The notes under the pieces: generated by a model
Databases searched by the model: none
What the model was told of the DNA's origin: nothing
The model's input: the letters and a program-made list of their open reading frames with translations, nothing else
Made by a program: the position numbers and the translations under genes
Assembly: GCA_026874595.1 (NCBI GenBank)
Contig: CM049306.1
Span: 51,100,019-51,164,018, forward strand
Source: Sipunculus nudus
Lineage: Eukaryota; Annelida; Sipuncula; Golfingiida; Sipunculidae
Length of the DNA: 64,000 nt
Direction of reading: 5' to 3'
Shown here: in pieces, positions 37,596 to 46,380 of the stretch
Layout of the letters: every line of letters starts with the position of its first letter
Numbering within the stretch: the first letter of the stretch is position 1

Positions 37596-40500
37596 CAACA
37601 CTACCTTTCATATGGTAAAATGTATAAAGGAGTTGATTTATGTGTAAAGTGATGGAGACGATAGGTCCCCGCTGGCGAGTCCCGCTGTCACTGGTATATC
37701 ACAACTGGTTCGCCTGTGGTTTCACGCTGCTACCCGGAGTGGCCTTCGTGGTCCGAGACTCCTTCAAGCTCCAGATAATACTGGCCATCCCTGCCTTCAT
37801 TCTGATGGGCAATGTACTGTGAGTTTCATTTATATATAGAGATATAATGATTGTGGTCCTTTCTAAATGTTTAATGTATTCAGGGACATGGTGTGTGTTT
37901 AACTGCGGTTGTTCTTAACATGTCTTGTCTTTCATAATTAACATCGTATTCTTAATCGCGCATGCTTCATAAATCAGTTATTTTTTATCAAGTAATGCGC
38001 CCATGCAATAAGTGTTATTATTATTTACTTTCATTATGTGAGCCTTAATTTAATGTTTCAGAGTATTGTCAGAGTCCCCGCGGTGGCTGATTACACAAGG
38101 ACGATATCAAGACGCCAAAAAAGTCCTCAACAGAATCGCTGCCGTGAACGGCAAAGACCTGCCCGACGACTTGGATCTGGAGATCATGCATCAGACAAGC
38201 GTCAGTCACAGTGAAAAATCTTTAAGACAACACAGTATCAAAACCAACTACTTTACGTTGACATTTTTTTTTTGCGTATATGAAAGATCATGTTTGTAAA
38301 AAGTGTACATTTATCATCATCATAGAGTTATTCACTCAAGGCATTGGCAGGCTTAATAGTCATGACTCGACCAAGCTGGGCTAATTTTCTCATAAATCTC
38401 TCCGTATGCCCTTTCTTATACCCTCCGTTAGTCCCTTCTCCTCTGTATTAATTAACTGTATTCAGATATGTTCATAACGATGACTGTCACTCCTGAAAGT
38501 TCTAAAGACCGATATCTATCAAATAATCGCTCCAAAATGTTGTGCTGCCACGCTATCGTTGACTGTCACATGAAACATGTTTGGTGCATAAAATTGGGGA
38601 CGAATACATTTTAATACTGTAGTTTATAGACGCTCCTTGTATGATCAATGTGTAATTTATATCATGCCATTATATTTATGACATCATTTGACAATATATT
38701 CAGAGTATAACAATGTATTTTATACTCATTGTTTTGATGGATACTCATCCAAATCATAATTGACGTTGATGGCATTTAGCCGTTTTCATGCAGCTTCTCC
38801 TTATGTTTCTTGATCAGTCGGGTACGATGAGTCCTAAGAACGTATCATATTCCGTATTTTCGCAAAACTCCTGAGAAACTCGATATTATTGAGCAAAGGG
38901 CTCACCTATCTGTCTACACCAGTGAACTCATTCCCATTAGACTCTCAACTCGGTCCACGAAAACTCCTCCGGCACTAACCGTGCCTAAGTCCCACTCACC
39001 TGTCCCAACGCAAAAACATGTATTATGCTGGCATGCTATGATGGGAGTACAGTTTTCGAAATAAAAGAAAAATCTTAGTCAAAATGCGAATATTCTCAGT
39101 AGATACTAGATCGATGATGTTTAACAGTATTTGAAGTTTTTTCTCTGATTTCTCCACAGACAGCTTCATCAGAACAGGCTGCGGCTAAACAAGGCACACT
39201 CCTTGATCTGTTCCGGACACCCAACATCCGGTACCGGACGCTAATCCAGTGCCTGAACTGGTGAGACTAAACACTAGTTCATTATACAAGTTCATGTGAT
39301 AATCAGATACCTGTTCAAATATAGTATAACTAAATATAAAGGTCCCTGTTCTTTGTAACACACATGTAACAATACAGAAGAACCTCGAATTTCCGTATCT
39401 CGGTTTTTCGAAATTTTAAATTGAGGACCGAGATTTACCTTTCTTAGAAGAAAGGTAGAAATACGACATGGCGTACTTGCATATCCGTAACCTCCAATAT
39501 CCAAACAATTTTTATGTCCCCCAGACTATTCGGATGTAAGAGGTTCTACTGTATATAGCCTGTGTCTAACACTTACATTAAAACAAAATTAAACCAAAGG
39601 ATTTTCTAACAGGTATGGGTTGATTAATTACATTCTTTTAACAAATCTGCATTTTATTAAAATGAATATTTTGATTTGTAAATTGATTGAGTTCATTTAG
39701 CACTCGACATGGAATGAAAGGATGAAACGGGTTTCATAATACCTGATTAGAAAGAAGTGGAGATAAAACAAAAATTAATTGCCCATTTATCAAAGTATTC
39801 CACAGATTTAAAAAGATACACGTTCTACTCTTCTGTCCTTGCTGAACAATCTGTGATTTTTAAAGGTTAAAGGTAAATAATTTGGGTTTATCAAAGAAGT
39901 GAAAATGTCATGTTTCATGAAGGTGGCGCACAGCAAACAACATGTGTGAGTCAGACGACTTCCTGCCTCGAGAAAAAAGTAAAATGGCTTCCGAACAAGC
40001 GTTGGATCTGGCATAGAGTTTATCGTTTGCACTTGAAGTACACATGTAGTACAGGATTTGAAAATTACAGGACTTTTTTTTGGTGTCGGTTTATTTAAAT
40101 AAGACACGAACAGTCTCTTCTAAACTTTGTCAGTGGTCTCTAAGATGAGTGTACTTTGCGTGTTTTTTGTCAGGTTCGCCACGAGTATGGGTTACTATGG
40201 GCTGTCGTTAGGAGCTGGTAACCTGCCGGGTGGAGTCTTCGTCAACACTCTAATTGCCGCTGTCACACAGTTTCCCGCCAATTTCATCATCGTCTTCTTC
40301 GTGTTTAAGTTCGGTCGTCGGTTACCTCAGGTCGGGTCCCTGATCACCGCTGGGATCTTCTGTCTGGCTGCTATACCCTTTGTTCTAAATAAAGGTAAAC
40401 TTCTCTTTACACGCAACATTTCATTTGTGTGAGCTGTTTAAAAATTTGTCTATTTCATTTTGAATATATTTTCGTGAAAATAAAATATTACTATGACACT

Positions 40501-43428
40501 ATTATGTTTATTATATTATGACATTTTAATATAGCTATATTAATCATTTAATTAAAATCATTCGGATAGACGATATCCACCGTAATATACAATGATTCCA
40601 GAAGCGGATACGAAGGGCCGGGTCCCTCCCCCTTTTTCAGACGCTGCACCCTTTTTTTAAGGGTTTCAGACCAATTTTTGCAGCATGGACGCCCTTTTCC
40701 GGACCTGGAGAGCTTTGTTTAGGTGTTGTCATTGTTCCTCCTGGGTTGGACCCCCCCTTTTCCTAAATTCTGGATCCGCACCTGAGTTCCGTTATGAATT
40801 AAGGCAATTTCTTTAGCCCAAGCTGTCAAATATTAAAATCTGTATGTGTGCCATTTTTCTCCTTGAAAATGGATTTACTAAGAGATCGCAACATATACGG
40901 TACGGTTTTTTTTAATAAGTTAGCAAATTCGCAGTAAAAAAAAAAACAGACAAAAAATGTACAAACAGCTATATCAGTATAACGTTTTCCTTCATTTATC
41001 ACTTGCCTCAGTGGCTGATCTGGCAATATTTGATAAACTATACATGTGTCATATTCTTCAATGTCTTCCGTCCTCAGACTTACCTCAGTGGCTGATCACG
41101 GCTCTGGCTATATTTGGTATGCTATACATGGGTCATATTCTTCAATGTCTTCTGTCCTCAGACTTACCTCAGGGGCTGATCAGTGATCACGGCTGTATTT
41201 GGTAATCTATATATATACATGTGTCATATTCTTCAATGTCGTCTGTCCTCAGACTTACCTCAGTGGCTGATCACGGCTCTGGCTATGCTTGGTAAGCTGT
41301 GTATCACCGCCTCGTTCTCCATGGTTTACCTGTACGCCGGGGAGCTGTATCCGACGCCGATCAGGACGAACGGGGTCGGTTTGTGCTCAATGTTTGCCAG
41401 GGTCGGCAGCACGCTGTCCCCGCAAGTCAAGCTACTGGTAATAATACACTTTACATCATAAACTCCCCACCTGTGATGTTATGTAATATTAGAGAATTTA
41501 TTTGTTTTAACTTTTATGAGAAATTTGAATGTAAAACAAACTCCGGTTTGTAAACGCAGAATTTTTTTATCATTATATTAAAATCGTTTTCGAGTACATG
41601 CTGGCTTAATATTCCCAAATTTAAAGGATATCAGGATTTGCTGAATTTACATACATCCGTTTGAATTTTGGTAATTTCAAAGCGGTACACCAAATTATAT
41701 TGTAGGGGAGTTACTCTTATGCGCTGGTCACTTGCGATCTTTCAGTATAGTTTTAATTCATGATGAATTAAAAAAATAAAAGGGGACCAAGAAATTATCA
41801 AAATGTCTTCAGTCATGTTCGTGATATTGAATTTTACGTAATTATTCTATTTCCAGGAATATTCTTATAATTTCGACGAATTTGGTCATTTGTTTTTAAC
41901 TAGCAAGCAAGCTGTTTTCAATCCCCATGTCCATTTTCTCGCTGTCTGCATGTGTCATATCTGGACCAAACGTTTTCATAGAAACATGGTATTAAACTTA
42001 TATCAGCGCTATAGATAAGTTAAAGTACCTTTATCTGTTCAGCAGAAGATTTCTGTTAAACATTATCCAGGATAATGTTAATATTGCTAGCAACGCATTC
42101 TACATTTCCATCTTTAAAGCCGTCTTAAAAGGGTGCAAATTGTTTGAGTTTTGTTCCTATTAACAGTAATTCGATTCTGCCAACATTTTATCTTCCCGGG
42201 GGGGGGGGGGGGGCGACTCGCACACACACACACACACACACACGCGACAGCCTGCCAAGAAAACGTCGACAATTAATGACCTGCAGACTCCAGGCCCGTC
42301 AGTTTATTTCAGAAGCCTGAGTGTCATTTTTTCTTGGCTAACACACACGCGCGCGCACACACACACACTTTCCCTCACACACACACACAGCTTTTTAGCG
42401 TATATATGGCACATTTCAAATATATTTCAATTTAGTATAATGCTTTGAAAAAGGTTTTATCTTTCCAATATAAGTTAATTCTAAACCAGGTTTAGATATA
42501 ACATATCATAGTAAACTCATAAATGTAACCAAAGTCTATATATATATATATATAATATAATAATAATAATATATAATTATATATATATAATATATTTCAT
42601 TTGCAATATATAAATATTTGTCTCTGAAAAGTGTGGGACGGGGAATGATTACATTGACCATCCCCCTCTTGCCAAAAAGAGGGGGAATATATACCCCCCC
42701 CCCCCTATATTGCCGCCCCTGCCTGTAATGCATGCTTTGTTATTTTAGTCGTCGGCGTGGCCTGCCCTGCCCTTCTTGTTCTTTGGGGCCTTCCCTCTGA
42801 TCGCCGGATTCCTGTCTCTAAAACTGCCGGAAACCAAGGGACTACCGCTACCACAGACGATGGAGGAGGGAGAAAATCTTGGAAAGTACGTTCACTCACA
42901 AAACTACTTTCTTTTCTGGGATAACCTCCGAGAACCGGTGTATCGATGACATCTCTTAATCACAGACCTTTTAAGCAGTCACGGTTCTGAAATGAAGTCC
43001 TTTTAATATATACATCCCTTCATTACGGGAAGTATGATTGTGAAGAGTATAATCAGTGTTTAGTGTGAATATATGAATATGAAAAAATGGAACATTAAGG
43101 AAGCGCACGTGTTGTCCCTTTACATTTTTGCCACAACATTGAATTAATGTCTGGGTGACAGTCCTAAAATGTAGCTATCACTGCATTATGTTAACATAAT
43201 TTTGTTAACAAGTTTCGAGATATTTAACGGAAGATAGACGAGTTATACTAAAATTTATCAAATGAAGCTATTATTGTACATTAAAATTTTTATGGTTAAA
43301 CGGAATTTAAGTGTCAAATTAATTATTTTTTTTATTTACGCAGGAATCCCATTAAAGAAGAGAACATCTATGTCAACCCAGCTTTAACAAATGATGAGGG
43401 ACAAAGTGCGGAGTCAACAAAAATGTAG
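30423..43428 (+). CDS. SLC22-family organic cation/carnitine transporter-like protein (10 exons)
   Basis: Plasma-membrane major facilitator carrier for organic ions or carnitine-like solutes. Exons: 30423-30812, 36077-36180, 36693-36847, 37650-37818, 38062-38200, 39160-39260, 40174-40394, 41253-41437, 42749-42885, 43344-43428. They total 1,686 nt, giving 561 residues and TAG, the usual family length. Visible signatures in order: FDDIYDISGHFGPYQ, TM1, an extracellular loop with DHWC, NFS and NRT glycosylation sites and three cysteines, FGLVCSRAW, GILSDRFGRKR (MFS motif A), IGPRWRVPLS, SESPRWLI, LFRTPNIRYRTL, YYGLSLGAGNLPGG, YLYAGELYPTPIRTNGVG, LPETKGLPLPQT and a short hydrophilic tail. The exact substrate, and OCT against OCTN grouping, cannot be told. 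Two introns hold arrays of duplicated splice acceptors. Confidence 0.95.
31065..31170 (+). repeat. Two old 63-bp units related to the intron 1 minisatellite
   Basis: Motifs of the kind GG(T/A)GTGTGRCCGC, ATATTTTCTTACATGGTT, ATGTCCTGTTTCTGTATGG and GGTTTGGTGAATGACTGCG recur with a period of 63 bp (31081 to 31144). The same units reappear at 34247-34373, 3 kb away. Confidence 0.7.
32226..32286. repeat. TA microsatellite in SLC22 intron 1
   Basis: (TA)n of about 58 bp. Confidence 0.95.
33206..34171. repeat. Dispersed repeat, copy B, inside SLC22 intron 1
   Basis: Same orientation and motif order as copy A at 26199-27243. Copy B lacks a block around the CCCTTGTTACG segment of copy A. No open frame was recognised. 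Confidence 0.7.
34247..36102 (+). repeat. Splice-acceptor minisatellite at the 3' end of SLC22 intron 1
   Basis: About 35-40 head-to-tail units. The first units (34247, 34310, 34373) are about 63 bp; the rest are close to 40 bp. Each 40-bp unit contains TTCTGTTTYAG, then TTTGGTTTGGTGTG, then TTACCGTGCGTTATG. The last unit runs through the real acceptor (36075-36076) and into exon 2, whose first bases TTTGGTTTGGTGTGT are unit sequence. Copies nearest the exon are the most alike; a two-unit higher-order variant with GAGCTTGCGAG recurs at about 35660 and 35950. Confidence 0.92.
36077..36847 (+). CDS. SLC22 exons 2 and 3: TM2-TM4 with MFS motif A
   Basis: Exons 36077-36180 and 36693-36847. FGLVCSRAWMVPLVSTIYLF leads into TM2; GILSDRFGRKR (codon AGG split by the intron) is the loop 2-3 motif A of the major facilitator superfamily. 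Then come TM3 (LLALIFVGGGTALAAAFA) and TM4 (YVLFVLLRMICGAVGMG). The acceptor of exon 2 is chosen because it restores the conserved LVCSRAW motif; about 35 near-identical AGs lie upstream. Confidence 0.94.
37196..37372. repeat. Trinucleotide repeat block in SLC22 intron 3
   Basis: Mixed TTG, TTA and GTA triplets in blocks, intronic. Confidence 0.85.
37508..37594. repeat. CA-TA compound microsatellite
   Basis: (CA)n passes into (TA)n, ending 55 bp before the exon 4 acceptor. That leaves little room for a branch point and a polypyrimidine tract, and the acceptor there (GTGTAAAG) is poor. Confidence 0.93.
37650..38200 (+). CDS. SLC22 exons 4 and 5: TM5-TM6 and the ESPRWL loop
   Basis: Exons 37650-37818 and 38062-38200. 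METIGPRWRVPLS, ACGFTLLPGVAFVV and IILAIPAFILMGNV carry TM5-TM6. SESPRWLITQGRYQDAKKVL is the start of the large intracellular loop and a hallmark of SLC22. The exon 4 acceptor lacks a good polypyrimidine tract but is the one that keeps phase and the family sequence. Confidence 0.92.
39160..39260 (+). CDS. SLC22 exon 6: intracellular loop to TM7
   Basis: It follows a good acceptor (TTTCTCCACAG). It encodes the end of the loop and LLDLFRTPNIRYRTLIQCLN, the conserved lead into TM7. It ends in phase 2, with the Trp codon split. Confidence 0.93.
39373..39553. mobile_element. pogo/Tigger-like MITE of 181 bp in SLC22 intron 6
   Basis: The left end is TACAGAAGAACCTCGAATTT and the right end, reversed, is TACAGTAGAACCTCTTACAT, with TA on both flanks. 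CAGTAGAACCTC-type termini are typical of pogo/Tigger MITEs. There is no coding capacity. Confidence 0.78.
40174..40394 (+). CDS. SLC22 exon 7: TM7-TM9
   Basis: FATSMGYYGLSLGAGNLPGG is the conserved TM7 segment. VNTLIAAVTQFPANFIIVFF follows as TM8, then KFGRRLP (a second-half motif A equivalent) and TM9 (GIFCLAAIPFVL). Acceptor GTTTTTTGTCAG; donor G|GTAAAC in phase 1. Confidence 0.94.
40599..40784. mobile_element. hAT-like MITE, GCGGAT termini, in SLC22 intron 7
   Basis: It begins CAGAAGCGGATAC and ends GGATCCGCACCTG. The interior shares TCAGAC, GGACCTGGAG, TTGTCATTGTTCCTCCTGG and a C-run with the copy at 4678-4815. No clear target duplication. Confidence 0.6.
41001..41290 (+). repeat. Tandem copies of the exon 8 acceptor and exon start
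   Basis: The segment CTTCAATGTCTTCTGTCCTCAG plus ACTTACCTCAGTGGCTGATC occurs with exon-like starts at 41078, 41162 and 41253 (the last is the real exon 8), spaced 84 and 91 bp. A worn fourth copy begins at 41001, 77 bp earlier. Copy 41078 also ends in a donor-like TTTG|GTATGC. Confidence 0.9.
41253..41437 (+). CDS. SLC22 exon 8: TM10-TM11, ELYPT motif
   Basis: DLPQWLITALAMLGKLCITA, then SFSMVYLYAGELYPTPIRTN, then GVGLCSMFARVGSTLSP. The G.L.I..SF...Y.Y..ELYPT.IR pattern is the strongest SLC22 signature. Phase 1 in, phase 0 out (CTG|GTAATA). A GGTAAGC inside the exon at about 41290 is a strong cryptic donor and corresponds to the donor-like ends of the upstream copies. Confidence 0.94.
42196..42600. 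repeat. G run, CA repeats and a TA-rich block in SLC22 intron 8
   Basis: A run of about 15 G at 42199-42213, (CA)n at 42221-42243 and 42345-42390, then TA/TAA repeats at 42537-42590. A GCCGCCCCTG at about 42711 may be the end of another GCGG-terminated MITE. Confidence 0.85.
42749..43428 (+). CDS. SLC22 exons 9 and 10: TM12, LPET motif and C-terminal tail
   Basis: Exons 42749-42885 and 43344-43428. LPFLFFGAFPLIAGFLSLKL forms TM12, followed by the conserved LPETKGLPLPQTMEEGE. Exon 10 encodes a 28-residue hydrophilic tail (KEENIYVNPALTNDEGQ) ending in TAG at 43426-43428. Confidence 0.94.
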
Positions 43429-43776
43429 ATGTTAGTGATATTTCAAACACAGCCAAGCTACCAGAATATAGAAAATAACACCAGTGGTTCAGTAATCACC
43501 ATTCGCTTTTTATAAATTATTTTAATTTTTGTATGAATCCAAAAAATGCAGCTTCAAATTAGTGTTACCAGGAGATGATTCAGGCCAGAGGACCCCAACA
43601 AGACCTCGCCTAATCCATTGAACATAAACCTGTCCGTCCCTTTATCAACCACACCAAACATAAATAGGCGGGGAAATGCCAGGACGGACCTTTCTCTACA
43701 AACACGAATAGGTTTTACGAACATAGTGCCATGCATAATGTCTTCTTTAATGAAACTTTCAAATTCAGAAATCATT

Positions 43777-43782
43777 AATAAA
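43777..43782 (+). terminator. Likely SLC22 poly(A) signal
   Basis: AATAAA 349 nt after the stop. T- and GT-rich sequence follows from about 43800. Confidence 0.55.
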
Positions 43783-43909
43783 ATGAGTCAATAGTACTTA
43801 TGTGTTTTTTTGGTGATTTGTAACTTTACACTTGTACGACATTGTACTTATATTTCACCACAGTTCAGACCTGCAAAAGATAAATGACACCAAAATAATG
43901 GGTGTTCCT

Positions 43910-44906
43910 ATAAACTAGGGACCCATGGGTCTCGACGCTCAGCTGAAATTATCTGTAAGGATAGGTTTATGAGCTTATATGGGTCCTGCAAGCAGTTTGA
44001 AGCCACCCTGTCTACCAAAACTGGTTTATCTTCAACTAGAATACGGGTAGTCGACAAGCGACTACGTGTATCCGCCAAAATCGGATGAAGTGAGGCATGG
44101 ATTGAGTGGCAAGGGGAAATAGAGTGAGATGTGTTGCATATTAGCATGGATGTCTGCAGCCGAAAGGTGTATGTAGGTGATGCCACCTGCCAAAAAAATC
44201 GAGAAAACTAACCAAGATGTATAAACAGGCAAAATTTTAGACAGATAAGTCAAACCACTACTGAGATACGAGGGATTTTAGCCCACGGCAGACAGACTGA
44301 CGCTATGCAAAAATGGTGGCAGGTGACGCCACCAGTTTTGCGTATGATAAAGAGCTATGAGAGTTCTATACATACGTACATTTTCAGGAAAATATGTCAA
44401 ACCAGTCCGGAGATATTAGCATGGATGTCTGCAGCGTGAACGTGAATGTAGGTGGCGCTATCAAGGATGCATACGCATGCCAAATTTCAGGTGAATTAGT
44501 CAAACCACTGCAGAGATATGAGTAATTTTAACAGAAGGCAGACGAACAGATGGACACTGTGCAAACATGGTTGCAGGTGGCGCCACCATTTTTTGTGTAT
44601 GTTTTAAAGCTAACCTAGGGCTATATTTGTACAATTTTTTTCGGATCGGTCAAACGGTTTCCGAGATATGTGGGTTTATGTGTGAAAACAGACGCACAAA
44701 TGGACGCTGGGCAGAGAGGAAAGGTCATTGGTCAACGCAATTTGGTTAGGCACCAGTTCACATGTGACCAAATAATTGGTGTAAGTTTCGGAAAAATCAG
44801 TCCAGTAGTCTCAGAGAAGTTCCCCGGAAAAGAACGCGGCTGCGGCGGAACCTGGTCAAAAACATAGTATCCGCAAAACTTCGTTTTGGCGGATACAATA
44901 AACTAG
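43910..44906 (+). mobile_element. Helitron/Helentron-like non-autonomous element
   Basis: The right end has a hairpin with 13-bp arms and one bulge (44867-44879 and 44883-44896, loop TTC), then AATAAA and CTAG followed by T, as in Helitron 3' ends. Inside, a unit containing AGGTGGCGCCACC, CAAACC/ACGG and GACAGACGGACGCTG is repeated two to three times between 44160 and 44720. The left boundary is a guess from where the repetition fades. No Rep/helicase frame is present. Confidence 0.5.
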
Positions 44907-44909
44907 TTT

Positions 44910-46380
44910 GTGAATGGCTGGATCCTGTGCCTTGACCTAAAGACCCAAATCGGAAGCTTTCCCTATGGGCAGTTGCGCCACGTTGAAGTTAGAAGATTTG
45001 GGACGAATTGTTTGGCTTTAAATACATCTACAACCTTTTTAAAGAAGTGGGACCTGTGACCTTGGACCTCATCATCCATTAAATGAAAAGGGTTCTAACT
45101 TTAGTGGTATGCCATATATAAGTAAAATTTGAAACCAATATGTCAATTCAAACTAGAGTTATCACCTGGAAACACCATAACGTTCAGGAAAAACGTCTTC
45201 AGGGCAGGCATCAGTCAGTTGGGGTTGAGGGAGAGTTGCGGGGGGGGATTTTATGTTATAAAAAATCGTATTAATTACAAGGATAATATTATACTTTTGT
45301 CATCACAACATCTTATAAGATTTTGTTTATTTTTAAAGTAAAGTTCGAATGCTCAGCTGCACAAGTCTGCCTTTCATCAGATATATTTTATTTCTTCTAA
45401 AATTTTGGGAGGCGGGGAAGAGACCAGGATAATACCTCTGCCCCGTTAAATTAATAATGGGGAGGCAGTGGCCCCCTTTGGCTTTCTACAAAAATGCTAT
45501 TGGCTACAGTTTGGACACGTCAGAATAACTATGAACAAGGGCACCGCAAAGCGGAGCATCCCATCACACGGGACATAATTAGACTTGGTGTATTACACAG
45601 TGTGAAAATGAGGAGGGCAGCTCTCTGGCCTTGACCTTTGCTCCTGTGACCTCACAATAAAGAGGGTTCTTCATCCATGGTTGGGTGAGCCATATGAGCA
45701 AGATGACACTGACAGGTGTTGGTCAAATGGTTCGGCCTAAAATGGGTCCACAAGCTAATTCAAGAAGTGGGCGCTGTGGCTGTGACCTTGTGACGTTTAA
45801 ATCGATAGGGTTTCTTTATCCATGGGTGGATGAGCCATATTTGCAAGTTGAAAGGTTTTGGTCAAACGGTTTGACTTTAAAAGGGTCCACAAGCTTTTTC
45901 AAGAAGTGGGCCGCGACCTTTGACCCTGTGACCTCAAAATCGATAGGGGTTTTCATCCTTAGGTGGGTGATCCATATTTGCAAGATGAAAGGTTTTTGTC
46001 AAACGGTTTGGCTATAAATGGGTCCACAAGCTTTCTCAAGAAGTGGGCTATGGGGCCGTGACCTTTGACCCCGTGACCTCAAAATCGATAGGGTTCTTCA
46101 ACTATGGCTAGGTGAGGCATATGTGCAAGATAAAAGGCTTTGGTCAAACGGTTAGGCTTTAAATGGGTCCAAACGCTTTCCAAGAAGTTAGCCCTGTGGC
46201 CGTGACCTTTGACCCCGTGACGTAAAAATCGACAGGGTTCTTTATGTATGGGAGGGTGAGCCATTTGTGCAAGATGAAAGGTTTTTGTCAAACGGTTTGG
46301 CTTGAAATCAATCAACAAGCCGATAAACAGACGGACAGACGGACGCACGAATGGAGGCGTTACTATATACCCTAATAATG
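44910..46380 (+). repeat. Tandem array of a 130-150-bp unit with TGACCT half-sites
   Basis: At least five units, at about 45630, 45775, 45905, 46055 and 46200, carry GTGACCTTTGACCCYGTGAC, CTCAAAATCGATAGGG, GAGCCATATGTGCAAGATGA, GGTTTTGGTCAAACGG and GGTCCACAAGC. Older copies precede them from 44910. It ends with GACGGACAGACGGACGC-type sequence. Frames across it are not genes. Confidence 0.85.
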
